This document shows, piece by piece, positions 6,018 to 15,292 of a stretch of 64,000 bases of DNA. Origin of the DNA: Miltoncostaea sp963771025 (GTDB lineage: Bacteria; Actinomycetota; Thermoleophilia; Miltoncostaeales; Miltoncostaeaceae); contig CAVYRL010000004.1 in NCBI GenBank assembly GCA_963771025.1, forward strand, positions 124,001-188,000. Direction: 5' to 3'. The position numbers and the translations under genes are program-made. Within the stretch, counting starts at the first letter, position 1. Every line of letters starts with the position of its first letter. The notes beneath the pieces are model-generated. The model was not told where the DNA came from, searched no databases, and saw nothing but the letters and a program-made list of their open reading frames with translations.

Positions 6018-7787
6018 TCAGACCGGCGCGGCCTCTTCGGCCGCCGGCTCGGCCTTCTTGCGGGTGCGGCGCTTCGGCTTCGGGGCCTCCTCGGCCTCAG
6101 GGACGTCGGTCTTCTCGGCCGCCGGCTCGGCCTTCTTGCGGGTGCGGCGCTTCGGCTTCGGGGCCTCCTCGGCCACGGCCTCGGCCGGCGCGTCGGGGGC
6201 GGCCTCCTCGGCCACCGGCTCCGAGGCCTTGCGGGTGCGACGCCGCGGCTTGGGCGCCTCCTCGGCCACGGGCTCCGCGGCCTTCTTCGCGCGGCTGCGG
6301 CGCTTGGGCGCGGGAGCGGCCTCCTCCGTCGCCTCGGCCGCGGGGGCCTCGGTCTCGGCGGCCTCGGTCGCTCCGGCCCGGCGACGCACGCGGCGGCGTC
6401 CGGGGGCGGGGGTCTCGTCCGCGGCCTCGGGCTGCTCGGCGACCGGCTCGGTCACGGCGTCCGTGGCCTCCTCGGCCTGCGTCACCTCGGCGGGCTCCGC
6501 CTCGGCGGCGCCCGGCGTGCGGCGACGGCGGCGACGGCGCGGGCCGCCCTCCTCATCCGCCGGCTGCTCGGCGGCGGGCTCCTCGGCCATCACCTCGGCG
6601 GCGACGAGCTCGGCGACCTCCTCCGGGTCGACGGGCTCGAGGTCGGCGACCGTCGGCTCAGGATCGACGCCGGCGCCACGACGACGACGGCGGCGCGTGC
6701 TGCGCGACGGCGGCTCGTCCGGCGCCGTCTCGGCGGCCTCCAGCAGCTCGGGAAGGTCCTCGCCGACCTCCGGGCCGAGCATGATCATGTCCTCGTACGA
6801 GATGGGCTCGTCGAGGGGCGGCAGGGTGCCGAGGTCCACGTCGGGGGTCGGGGTGACGACCACCTCGAACACCTCCGCGGCGGGCGCCAGGGGCTCGGTC
6901 GGAGTGGCCTCCTGCGGGGTGCTCGACTCGGAGCGGCGTCCACCGCGGCGACGGCGACGGCGTCCGTCGCCCTCCTCGCTGCTGCGCTCGGAGGCGGCGG
7001 GTGCGACCGGGACCGGCGGGATCGCGGTGGCCCGACCCTCGCCCAGCTCGACGCGGTAGGTGCCGCTGCGCGGGTCGGTCTCCAGGCGCACCATGCCGGT
7101 GCCGCCGGCCTCCTCGAGGAACTTCGAGAAGGTCGAGTAGCCGTGCTCGTTCTCGTCGAAGGCGGGGTACTTGCGGCGCATCGAGTCCTTGACGATGCTC
7201 GCCAGCGGCCACTCGACGCCCTCGCGCTGGAGCGCCGTGAGCGTCTCCTGCAGCAGCTGGACAGGGTTCAGGTTGGCGCCGCTGCCGCTGGAGCGGCGCG
7301 TCGACACGGCGCCGCCGGCCTGGGCGGCGAGGATGTCGTAGAAGATGAACTCGTCGCAGTTCGCGATCAGCAGCTCGCTGGCGGACTCGCGGTTGCCCAC
7401 CCCGATCACGCGCTTGTTGAGCTCCCGCAGCTTGCCGACGAGCGGCGTGAAGTCGCTGTCACCGGACACGATGACGAAGGTGTTGACGTGCTCGCGGCTG
7501 TACGCGAGCTCCATGGCGTCGACCGCCATCTGGATGTCCGCGCGGTTCTTCGCGCCCTCGCGGGCGGAGGGCATCTCGATCAGCCCGAGCCCGGCGTTCA
7601 TCAGCTCGTGGCGGGCGTCGCGGTACCGGCTCCAGTCGGCGTAGGCGCGCTTCACGATCACGCGGCCCTTCTCGGCCAGGCGGTTCAGTACGAGGTGGAT
7701 ATCGAAGTCGGCTCGTCCCTTGGCCCCGGGTCGGGCCATGTTCTCGAAGTCGACCAGCACGGCAAGAGAGCTCTCGCGCTCGGCCAA
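6018..7787 (-). CDS. NYN-domain ribonuclease-like protein with OST-HTH/LOTUS domain and repetitive basic tail
   Basis: A 589-residue protein. Residues 1-160 are an NYN (PIN-like, LabA/DUF88) nuclease domain with the acidic residues expected in LVDFENM, NRADIQMAVD and VSGDSDFTPL. Residues about 180-255 fit an OST-HTH/LOTUS module (SIVKDSMRRKYPAFDE), which binds RNA in known proteins. The remaining 330 residues are disordered, rich in Ala, Glu, Arg and Lys, with Arg-rich blocks (RRRRRR) and at the end about four copies of a unit like APKPKRRTRKKAEP. Such a tail suggests nucleic-acid contact or condensation. It is monocistronic by position, back to back with citrate synthase. A role in RNA turnover is likely but the target is unknown. 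Confidence 0.85.
   Translation of the reverse strand: MAERESSLAVLVDFENMARPGAKGRADFDIHLVLNRLAEKGRVIVKRAYADWSRYRDARHELMNAGLGLIEMPSAREGAKNRADIQMAVDAMELAYSREHVNTFVIVSGDSDFTPLVGKLRELNKRVIGVGNRESASELLIANCDEFIFYDILAAQAGGAVSTRRSSGSGANLNPVQLLQETLTALQREGVEWPLASIVKDSMRRKYPAFDENEHGYSTFSKFLEEAGGTGMVRLETDPRSGTYRVELGEGRATAIPPVPVAPAASERSSEEGDGRRRRRRGGRRSESSTPQEATPTEPLAPAAEVFEVVVTPTPDVDLGTLPPLDEPISYEDMIMLGPEVGEDLPELLEAAETAPDEPPSRSTRRRRRRGAGVDPEPTVADLEPVDPEEVAELVAAEVMAEEPAAEQPADEEGGPRRRRRRRTPGAAEAEPAEVTQAEEATDAVTEPVAEQPEAADETPAPGRRRVRRRAGATEAAETEAPAAEATEEAAPAPKRRSRAKKAAEPVAEEAPKPRRRTRKASEPVAEEAAPDAPAEAVAEEAPKPKRRTRKKAEPAAEKTDVPEAEEAPKPKRRTRKKAEPAAEEAAPV
6037..6174. repeat. 60-bp perfect direct repeat in the NYN gene tail
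   Basis: Bases 6037-6096 and 6115-6174 are identical over 60 bp, with a 78-bp period (26 codons), so the frame is kept. They encode the repeated Lys/Arg-Pro/Ala-Glu unit at the C-terminus of the NYN protein. Further diverged copies lie upstream toward 6300. Length variation by slippage between strains is plausible. Confidence 0.85.
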
Positions 7788-8010
7788 TTGGTCCTCCAGA
7801 TCTCAGGTAGGGCCGCCGGTGCGGCGGCGAGTCATGCGGCGAAATGCCGGATCCCGCGCGTACGCAGGACGCGTGAATGCTACCAGCCTGGCCGAATGCC
7901 CCGAAAAGGGGCCCCGTTGCGGACCCGAGTGGCCCCCCGGCCATTAGAATCAGTGGACACATACTCTCCGGCACCGGTAGGTGCGACATCCGCGTCAAGG
8001 GAAAGCGTGC

Positions 8011-9339
<1,329 letters not shown>

Positions 9340-9374
9340 TCCGTCACGCACCACGCTCGCGGAGCGCTCGGCCT

Positions 9375-9398
9375 CACCGCCGGCGCCCGCGGGCGGTG
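9375..9398. terminator. hairpin between convergent gltA and marR
   Basis: CACCGCC (9375-9381) pairs with GGCGGTG (9392-9398) across a 10-base loop. It sits between two convergent stop codons (9339 and 9415) with no clear U-tract, so it is a possible bidirectional terminator. Confidence 0.4.
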
Positions 9399-9414
9399 GA
9401 GCGGTGGCCGATTC

Positions 9415-9894
9415 TCAGGCCGAGGTGGCGGCGGCGCGGTCGGCGACCGCGTCCAGAAGACCGACCAGACGGCCCAGCTGGTCGTCGTCCAGCGCCTCCC
9501 AGAGGCGCAGCATCAGATCGTGGCGACCGGGCACGGCCTCCTCGGCCATCTCCAGTCCCTCCGGGGTGACGTGCGCGTGCACCATGCGGCCGTCGCTGGG
9601 GTGGGGCAGGCGCTCCACCAGCCCTCCGCGCTCCAGACCATCGACCAGCTTGGTGACGTTGGGGCGGGTGACGCCCAGCTCGTCCCCCAGAGCGTGCAGA
9701 CACGCCCGTCCGTCGGAGCGGCAGCACAGAAGCTCGAGCACCTCGAGCTTGGCGTCCGAGAGGCCGAAGCCCCCGGCGTGGCGGTCGAGCTCGCGGCCCG
9801 CCGAGCACGCCGCCCTCTCGAGCGCGTCCGTGGCGCGGCGGGCGAGCTCCGAGCGATCCGTGGGATCCCCGTCGATCGTTTCCCGGTGCATCAT
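9415..9894 (-). CDS. MarR-family transcriptional regulator
   Basis: A 159-residue winged-helix repressor of the MarR type: recognition region RACLHALGDELGVTRPNVT and wing LVERLPHPSDGRM, followed by a dimerisation helix. Start is placed at the first of two adjacent ATGs (9894, 9891); an upstream TTG at 9930 would add twelve unlikely residues. It is divergent from a small SHOCT-domain gene at 9956, so the 61-base gap may hold an operator for both. Three cysteines (CC at 70-71 region and one nearby) are notable for a possible thiol sensor but this is speculative. Confidence 0.85.
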   Translation of the reverse strand: MMHRETIDGDPTDRSELARRATDALERAACSAGRELDRHAGGFGLSDAKLEVLELLCCRSDGRACLHALGDELGVTRPNVTKLVDGLERGGLVERLPHPSDGRMVHAHVTPEGLEMAEEAVPGRHDLMLRLWEALDDDQLGRLVGLLDAVADRAAATSA

Positions 9895-9955
9895 TTTGGA
9901 AGGTACCACCCCCGGGGAGTGCCTGGTCAAGGCGTCGAGACGCTAGGCTCTGGTC

Positions 9956-10222
9956 ATGAGCGACTCACAGGAGCAACTGCGCCAGGCGGCCCGCGACGTG
10001 GCCAAGGAACTGCAGCGCGCCATGGACCAGGCGACGCGTCTCGCGCGCCAGGCCGGCGAGGATCTCTCGCGTCTGGTGGGCGATCCCCGCGTGTCGGTTC
10101 GGCCCAAGCGCGACCCTGGTCCGACCGAGGCGATCCGCGACCTCGGCCGGCTGCGCGACGAGGGCCTCATCAGCGAGGACGAGTTCCAGGCCAAGAAGAC
10201 CGAACTGCTCTCCCGCATATGA
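9956..10222 (+). CDS. SHOCT-domain small protein
   Basis: An 88-residue, highly charged protein. The C-terminal 30 residues (LGRLRDEGLISEDEFQAKK) are a clear SHOCT motif, a short helical module found at the ends of many bacterial proteins. The N-terminal half is helical and rich in Gln, Ala and Arg. It has no signal or membrane segment. It starts a three-gene run (9956-10910) in which every stop overlaps the next start, so the three products are probably made together. SHOCT is thought to aid oligomer formation or binding; no specific role is known here. Confidence 0.75.
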   Translation: MSDSQEQLRQAARDVAKELQRAMDQATRLARQAGEDLSRLVGDPRVSVRPKRDPGPTEAIRDLGRLRDEGLISEDEFQAKKTELLSRI

Positions 10223-10575
10223 GCGCGGACAACGGGTGGGCCGGGCTGCTCACGCGGCTGGAGCCCCACGTCTCGCCCGAGTGGACCCGGCACGCCCAGG
10301 AGCACGGCGAGCAGGGCTGGATCCGGCTGATCCTGATGGTCGACGCGCACAACCAGCTCTCGACGCCGCGCATCTCCGAGAAGATTGCGATGACGATGGC
10401 CGACCTCGCCGTCGACCGGGAGAAGGAGGCCGCGGGGTGGGAGGCCGTCCGCGCGGCCGCCCAGGAGCAGCGGATGGAGGTCGTGGCGTACCTCGTGGAC
10501 TCGGCCGAGTCCCTGTTGTCCCCGGACCTGATGGCCCTGTTCGCCCGCTCCATCGAGCCGCTGCCCGGGATGTGA
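10219..10575 (+). CDS. hypothetical protein, middle gene of a three-gene run
   Basis: A 118-residue soluble protein with predicted helices throughout (WIRLILMVDAHNQ, MADLAVDREKEAAGWE). ATG 10219 overlaps the stop of the SHOCT gene (ATGA) and its own stop overlaps the next GTG. No domain is recognised and it lacks cysteines and membrane segments. Balanced amino-acid use and tight coupling on both sides support that it is a real gene. It may form a complex with its neighbours. Confidence 0.65.
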   Translation: MSADNGWAGLLTRLEPHVSPEWTRHAQEHGEQGWIRLILMVDAHNQLSTPRISEKIAMTMADLAVDREKEAAGWEAVRAAAQEQRMEVVAYLVDSAESLLSPDLMALFARSIEPLPGM

Positions 10576-10910
10576 GCGCCGCCGGGGGGCACCCGACCGA
10601 CGCGGACCGCGAACGCGACGCGCTGCCGGTGCTGGAGGCGGTTCTGGCGGCGTCGCGCGCCCGCGACGTGGCTGCGCTGGCGGAGCTCTACGACGACTCG
10701 GTCGTGTGGCTGGCGCCCGACGCCACGGTGCGCGGCAGGGCCGTGGCGCTGGAGCGCCATGTGGCGATCGCGGCCCAGGCCGTGGAGTGGGCGAGCCCGC
10801 AGCAGCATGGCGCGCGGGCGGCGCTGCGATGGGTGGACGGCGCGGGGCGCGTCTCGGCGATCATCGTCGAGGTGCGCCGGGGCCGGATCATCTTCGCCGC
10901 GGTGGCCTAG
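10572..10910 (+). CDS. SnoaL-like / NTF2-fold protein
   Basis: A 112-residue protein with the pattern of the NTF2-like superfamily: N-terminal helices (VLAASRARDVAALAELYDD), then strands (SVVWLAPDATVRGR) and a C-terminal sheet (RVSAIIVEVRRGRIIFA). Members include ketosteroid isomerase-like enzymes, polyketide cyclases and non-enzymatic binding proteins; no catalytic Asp/His pair stands out, so function is open. GTG 10572 overlaps the previous stop (GTGA). The gene ends with TAG at 10908-10910, directly at the left copy of the island repeat. Confidence 0.7.
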   Translation: MSAAGGHPTDADRERDALPVLEAVLAASRARDVAALAELYDDSVVWLAPDATVRGRAVALERHVAIAAQAVEWASPQQHGARAALRWVDGAGRVSAIIVEVRRGRIIFAAVA

Positions 10911-10920
10911 AACCGTCAGT
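10909..10920. repeat. left copy of 12-bp direct repeat (candidate att site)
   Basis: AGAACCGTCAGT, identical to 16272-16283. The match extends imperfectly to GCC-N-[12 bp]-N-CC on both sides. The repeat lies exactly at the stop codon of the NTF2-like gene on this side and over the stop of sixA on the other, as expected when an element integrates between two convergent 3' ends. Confidence 0.5.
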
Positions 10921-11428
10921 GCCTTCGGTCGAGTGCGGCGCAGCGCGGGATCGGCGCGGCTGAGACGATTTCGCGTGTCCTGCCCAGATCTGGGTGGGGC
11001 TCAGTACGGCTGGTCTGTTGACCCCGCGTTGACCCACGACTCGGCCTCTTCGCCGATGACAGCCCACTAGGCGACCCGCCTAAGACGTTCCGAACGCCTG
11101 GGGGGTAGTCCGAACCTCCCGAGAGGCTGTGGGTGTTGACGCCTACGACCTCCGGGAGGTCCGGATGCAGCACCCTCACGCCAGGCACACCGCGCGCGGC
11201 CGGCTCGATCTGGTGCTCTTTGTCGAGCACTAGGGCGCGAGCTATCGCCAGGCGGCGGCGGCCTTCAGCTCGCGGCCCGTTCCGGTCGCCACCGGCACCT
11301 CCGTTTCCTCGTCGTTCGTCACGCCCGAACAGTCACCCGATGTGGACGGTTGAACCGCCTTCCGCAGAAGACCCCGCCTCCCCAGGAAGAGCAAGATGGC
11401 CCGACGGGCCGACATGATGGTGGTAGCT
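10921..11428. other. gene-free left end of the putative island
   Basis: About 510 bases without a convincing gene. It holds two GTTGACCC copies (11017-11024 and 11028-11035), a purine/pyrimidine-rich inverted patch around CCTCCCGAGAGG, and only short open frames with poor composition. Repeated short motifs near an element end could be recombinase arm sites; no integrase remnant could be read with confidence. Confidence 0.4.
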
Positions 11429-11457
11429 GGGAACCATTTGTCGCCCGCGCGGCGACA
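11429..11457 (+). promoter_or_regulatory. candidate ECF promoter with inverted repeat
   Basis: GGGAACC at 11429-11435 resembles the GGAAC -35 element used by many ECF sigma factors. It is followed by a perfect inverted repeat TGTCGCC-CGCGC-GGCGACA (11439-11457), ending 2 bases before the sigma gene start. The position suggests autoregulation, but the repeat is very close to the start codon and may act on translation instead. Confidence 0.4.
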
Positions 11458-11459
11458 GG

Positions 11460-12017
11460 TTGATCGTGGAGGGGCAAATACAGTCGTCGGACGCTGAACT
11501 GGTGAAGGCCGTCGCAGAGGGCGACACGGCCGCGCTGAAGGTCTTGTACGAGCGGCACGCGCCGTGGCTGACGATCCGTCTCATGCGCCGCTGCAACGAC
11601 GACGGCGTAGTTGCCGACGTGCTGCAGGACACATTCGTCGCTCTCTGGCGCGGGGCCGGCTCGTATCGCGGCGAGGGCGAGGTCGCGGGCTGGCTGTGGG
11701 GCGTTGCCGTGCGCAGGCTCGTGTCGCGGCTGCGGCGCCGCGGGGCGGCAGCCGAAGTGCTGCTCGCGGACGTGCGCGGCGGGTTTGAGGCGAGCGCGGA
11801 GGAGCAGGTGCTTTCGGGAGTGGAGTACGGCGACCTTGGCAGCGCGCTGGCGCGGCTGTCCCCGGAGATGCGGGCCGTCGTGCAGGCGACCGTCCTCGAC
11901 GGACTCACTGCCCGCGAGGCTTCGCGCCTGCTCGGGGTTCCGACGAACACTGTGAAGACGCGGCTGTTCCGTGCCAAGGCGCAGTTGCGTCGAGATCTCT
12001 TGGAGGGGAGACCATGA
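11460..12017 (+). CDS. ECF (extracytoplasmic function) RNA polymerase sigma factor
   Basis: A 185-residue sigma-70 family protein with only regions 2 and 4. Region 2 runs about 20-90 (YERHAPWLTIRLMRRC, VLQDTFVALWRGAGSY) and region 4 about 125-180 (LARLSPEMRAVVQATVLDGLTAREA, GVPTNTVKTRLFRAKAQL). It directs polymerase to a small regulon and is expected to be held inactive by the membrane protein encoded next. Starts at TTG 11460 or GTG 11466; the choice is uncertain. Stop overlaps the anti-sigma start (ATGA). Six genes to 15738 are then joined by overlaps or gaps under 12 bases, so the sigma factor heads its own operon. Confidence 0.93.
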   Translation: MIVEGQIQSSDAELVKAVAEGDTAALKVLYERHAPWLTIRLMRRCNDDGVVADVLQDTFVALWRGAGSYRGEGEVAGWLWGVAVRRLVSRLRRRGAAAEVLLADVRGGFEASAEEQVLSGVEYGDLGSALARLSPEMRAVVQATVLDGLTAREASRLLGVPTNTVKTRLFRAKAQLRRDLLEGRP

Positions 12018-12862
12018 ACGACGCCTGGCATGTCAACGCGTCGGTGCTGAGCGCGTGGGTTGACGGCACATCCGGGCAGATCGCCAGCGCTTCGGTCGAG
12101 CAGCACCTCGTGCAGTGCGAGCAGTGTCGTGACGCTGTGGTAGGTCTCGTACGGATCGAGAACGTTCCGGGCGATTGGGACGACGTCCTCGCGGAGGTCT
12201 CCACCGGCCGAGCCGGCCGCGTCGAGCGCGCGCTGATGCGATTCGGGTTGCGATCCGGGGACGCGGTCGTCGTCGGAGCAGCCCCGGTGCTAAGGACCGC
12301 TTGGGGCGCGGGGCTCGCCGCAGTCCTGGGCTTCATCGTCTTCGCCTCGATGCTCGGACACGACGGAGGCGAGGCCGTGTTCCTCGCTCTCGCACCTCTC
12401 TTGCCGGTCGCCGGCGTGGCAGCTGCCTACGGCCCATCAGCCGACCCGAGCTATGAGCTCGCGCTCGCCGCGCCCTACCGCACCATCAGGCTCGTCCTGC
12501 TGCGTACCGCTGCGGTGCTGCTCACGGCCATCCCGATCACGGTCGCCGCCGGGCTGCTGTTGCCGCTGAGTGGAGCCACCGCCGTCGTGTGGGTGCTGCC
12601 CTCGCTGGCGTTCATCGTTGCCGTGCTCGGCGTGAGCGCCTGGGTCAACCCGTCGGCCGCGGCTGTTGCCGTTGGCACGGGGTGGATCGGCGCCGTGGCG
12701 TTGACCGCGCACCTCGGCGAAGTCCTCACCGTCCTGGCACCGCCCGCTCTCCTCGGCTACGTCGCGCTCATCATCGTCGGCGGGCTGATCTTGATGGTCG
12801 GCAGGGTCTCGTCGACGCCCGCGTGGCGCTTCGGCCGGCCGCGTTCACTGATGCGACCGTGA
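12014..12862 (+). CDS. membrane anti-sigma factor with zinc-finger (zf-HC2) N-terminus
   Basis: A 282-residue protein. Residues 5-45 carry a ZAS-type motif with His at about 35 (EQHLVQCEQCRDA), the H-x3-C-x2-C zinc site of anti-sigma factors that bind ECF sigma factors. From residue 95 on there are about six hydrophobic helices, far more than the single helix of most such anti-sigma factors. It is therefore a polytopic sensor or is itself part of the transport complex encoded downstream. It overlaps the sigma gene by 4 bases. What signal releases the sigma factor is unknown. Confidence 0.85.
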   Translation: MNDAWHVNASVLSAWVDGTSGQIASASVEQHLVQCEQCRDAVVGLVRIENVPGDWDDVLAEVSTGRAGRVERALMRFGLRSGDAVVVGAAPVLRTAWGAGLAAVLGFIVFASMLGHDGGEAVFLALAPLLPVAGVAAAYGPSADPSYELALAAPYRTIRLVLLRTAAVLLTAIPITVAAGLLLPLSGATAVVWVLPSLAFIVAVLGVSAWVNPSAAAVAVGTGWIGAVALTAHLGEVLTVLAPPALLGYVALIIVGGLILMVGRVSSTPAWRFGRPRSLMRP

Positions 12863-12873
12863 GGGGAACGGTC

Positions 12874-13749
12874 ATGACGACACCGGCCATCCAGCTGCGG
12901 GGGGTATCGCGGAGCTTCCGGGGAGCCACCGCGCTCAGCGGTCTCGAGATCGACGTGATGCCGGGGATCGTCGGCCTACTCGGGCCCAACGGCGCAGGCA
13001 AGACCACGCTTCTGCGCATCCTCGCGACCGTCCTCGGCGCTGATGACGGGAGCGTGCGGATCCTCGGCCGCGACCCGTCCGACGGGGAGGAGCGTACCGA
13101 GATCCGACGCCGGCTCGGCTACCTGCCGCAGGAGCTCGAGTTTCCCCGCGGCTTCACGGCGTACCGCTTCATCGACTACATGGCGGTCCTCAAGGAGATG
13201 GAGGACACGACGGCCCGACGTGCGGAGGTGCGTTGCGTGCTCGAGGACGTCGGCCTCACCGGCCGCGCCGCAAAGCGGATTCGCACCCTCTCGGGCGGCC
13301 AGCGCCGTCGCGTCGGGCTGGCACAGGCGTTGCTGGGCTCACCGGAGCTGCTCGTGCTCGACGAGCCTACGGCCGGGCTCGACCCCGAGCAGCGGGTGTC
13401 GCTGCGCAAGGTGCTCGCCGAGCGCGGTCGCGCCTCGACGCTGGTCCTGGCCAGCCACCAGACAGAGGACATCGCCGCGTTGTGCGAGCACGTCATCGTC
13501 CTGGAGAAGGGCTCGGTGAGCTTCCATGGCACCGTCTCCGCGCTCGTCGCCGAGGCGCAGGGACGCGTGTGGCTGGCTGACGCCCCCGATTCGCGCGCCC
13601 AGGTCAACTGGCGCACCGCGACCGGTCGCTATCGCAACCTGGGCGTCGCTCCGCCGGGAGCCGACCTGGTGGAGCCAACGCTCGAGGATGCCTACCTCCT
13701 GCTGCGCGGCGCCGTCGAGCCTGAAACGGTGTCGGAGGTGGCGCCGTGA
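12874..13749 (+). CDS. ABC transporter ATP-binding protein
   Basis: A 291-residue ATPase with Walker A GPNGAGKTT (about 37-45), Q-loop LPQE, signature LSGGQRRR (about 142-149), Walker B LLVLDEPTAGLDP and the switch His in ASHQTED. The C-terminal 70 residues are an extra domain of the type found in drug or antibiotic exporter ATPases (a short regulatory tail). It starts at ATG 12874 with GAGGGGAACGG upstream. It partners the permease encoded immediately downstream (overlap GTGA). Placement behind sigma/anti-sigma genes suggests that the stress signal induces this transporter. Confidence 0.93.
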   Translation: MTTPAIQLRGVSRSFRGATALSGLEIDVMPGIVGLLGPNGAGKTTLLRILATVLGADDGSVRILGRDPSDGEERTEIRRRLGYLPQELEFPRGFTAYRFIDYMAVLKEMEDTTARRAEVRCVLEDVGLTGRAAKRIRTLSGGQRRRVGLAQALLGSPELLVLDEPTAGLDPEQRVSLRKVLAERGRASTLVLASHQTEDIAALCEHVIVLEKGSVSFHGTVSALVAEAQGRVWLADAPDSRAQVNWRTATGRYRNLGVAPPGADLVEPTLEDAYLLLRGAVEPETVSEVAP

Positions 13750-14666
13750 GCAGGGCAGCGATTGCCGGCCCGATTCCGACGAACCGGTCGGCGCTGGGGC
13801 CGCTCGCCTGGATCGAGGCCAAACGCTTCGCCCGGCATCCTCTCTTCCTCGCCGGCTTCGCGCTGGCGCTGCTCACCAGCGCCGGGGAGTACGGTCCGGT
13901 CGAGCTCGACCACCAGGTCGTGCCCGCATTCTTCCTCGGCATCTTCGGGCTCGTCGTTGCCGCGCGCCTCACGGCATCCACGCGCTGCTCCGAGTCGATC
14001 GTGGACGCGGCGCCGGTATCCGAGGTGACCCGGACGGCCGCGCTTTGCCTGGCCTGCCTCGTGCCCGCAGCGGCCGGGCTCCTCGTCGTTGTCTTCTACC
14101 AGCTCGCCCTCGCCCGCCACGACCCTCGGCCCGACTACGTCTACGGCGTGTTCACCGGCAGTGAGCGAAACCTCATCCTGCTCGTCCTTCCCGTCATCAC
14201 ATGCCTTGGGGCGCCACTGCTGGGGGTCGCCGTCGCACGCTGGTTGCGCTTTCCGGGCGCGGCGTTGCTCGTCGCGGTCCTGCTCATCCTCTGGAGCATG
14301 CTCTCGGCCTACCTGCCCTCCCAGGCCCTGGACGCCAGCACGTTGCCATCCCGGATCCTGCACATGCTCACGCCTTATACCGCGTGGGTCGAGACCAACG
14401 CCGGTAGCACGGTGGTGCGCTCGCTCACGGGGTCCCCAGGGTGGTTCGCGGTGTGGACGCTGGCGTTGAGCGTCCTCGCCGCATGCGCCGCGCTCCTGCA
14501 CGGCGCCCACGGGCATGCGCGACGGGCCGTTCTGCGCACGGCGAGCGTGGTCGGCGTCGTGGCCCTCATCGCGTTGACCATGGCGGTCGTCACGGGTTAC
14601 TCCGTCGTGCACGACAGCTCGAGCAAGGGAACCGTGATCGTTGACTCCAGGACGCCCCTGCCGTGA
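13746..14666 (+). CDS. ABC transporter permease (ABC-2-like)
   Basis: A 306-residue membrane protein with about seven hydrophobic segments. It begins with a cytosolic stretch and an amphipathic helix (WIEAKRFARHPLFL) typical of ABC-2 type exporter subunits, where an R-H-P pattern precedes helix 1. A periplasmic loop with DPRPDYVYGV separates helices 3 and 4. GTG 13746 overlaps the ATPase stop. Only one permease gene of this kind is seen, so it would act as a homodimer or pair with the next membrane protein. Substrate unknown. Confidence 0.82.
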   Translation: MSRAAIAGPIPTNRSALGPLAWIEAKRFARHPLFLAGFALALLTSAGEYGPVELDHQVVPAFFLGIFGLVVAARLTASTRCSESIVDAAPVSEVTRTAALCLACLVPAAAGLLVVVFYQLALARHDPRPDYVYGVFTGSERNLILLVLPVITCLGAPLLGVAVARWLRFPGAALLVAVLLILWSMLSAYLPSQALDASTLPSRILHMLTPYTAWVETNAGSTVVRSLTGSPGWFAVWTLALSVLAACAALLHGAHGHARRAVLRTASVVGVVALIALTMAVVTGYSVVHDSSSKGTVIVDSRTPLP

Positions 14667-15292
14667 GCACCGACCTGGGAGGGGCGGTGCTACGGGCCGC
14701 GCCCTGGCCGGTCTTGCTCGGCGGCTGCATGACCACCCTCGGGCTGTTCGCGATCGCCGCCGCCGCGCGTCACGGCGTCCTGGTCTTCCCTCTGTCCCTG
14801 CTCGGCCTCGGCATGTGCGGCGCCACAGCGGCGTATGCCCTCGACGAGAACTCCGCAGAGGTGGAGGACGCTACCCCGACCGGTCGCCCCACCCGAGTGG
14901 CGTGGAGACTCCACATCGCCCTCCTGCCGTTCGCCGTGGGCTCGGCCGCCGTGCTCTGGCTCGACGACATCGACGCCGTGACCGGTGGAAACAGGCTCGT
15001 GCCAGCGGTAGCCGGGAGCGTCGCCGCCGGCATCGCGATCGCGTCCGTGCTGCGCCACACCGGCCGCCTTGCGCCCGGGGATCTGGCAGGGGCGTTGACA
15101 TTCGGCCTCGTCGTCCTCGTGCTCACCCTCGAACCGCTGCGCGCGTGGGTTTCCTTGGCACCGCTCGGAACACCGACCTACCCCCCGGCGACCGCATTTG
15201 CGTGGTCGCTCATCCTGCTCGCCTGCGCAGCTGTCCTCGTGACGTGTGAGCGCGACCCCGGCCGCCCGACCATCCGGAAGGAGACCCCATGA
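14663..15292 (+). CDS. membrane protein, island operon
   Basis: A 209-residue protein with about six hydrophobic segments and short loops. GTG 14663 overlaps the permease stop and its own stop overlaps the following ATG. No family is recognised. The acidic cytosolic loop after helix 2 (DENSAEVEDATP) is distinctive. It may be a second transmembrane subunit of the transporter, or a second permease half, given its place in the operon. Confidence 0.7.
   Translation: MSTDLGGAVLRAAPWPVLLGGCMTTLGLFAIAAAARHGVLVFPLSLLGLGMCGATAAYALDENSAEVEDATPTGRPTRVAWRLHIALLPFAVGSAAVLWLDDIDAVTGGNRLVPAVAGSVAAGIAIASVLRHTGRLAPGDLAGALTFGLVVLVLTLEPLRAWVSLAPLGTPTYPPATAFAWSLILLACAAVLVTCERDPGRPTIRKETP

Noticed and set aside
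7917..7950. A sigma-70-type promoter before gltA
   Set aside because: TAGAAT is a fair -10, but the only -35-like TTGCGG is 22 bases away, outside the usual spacing.
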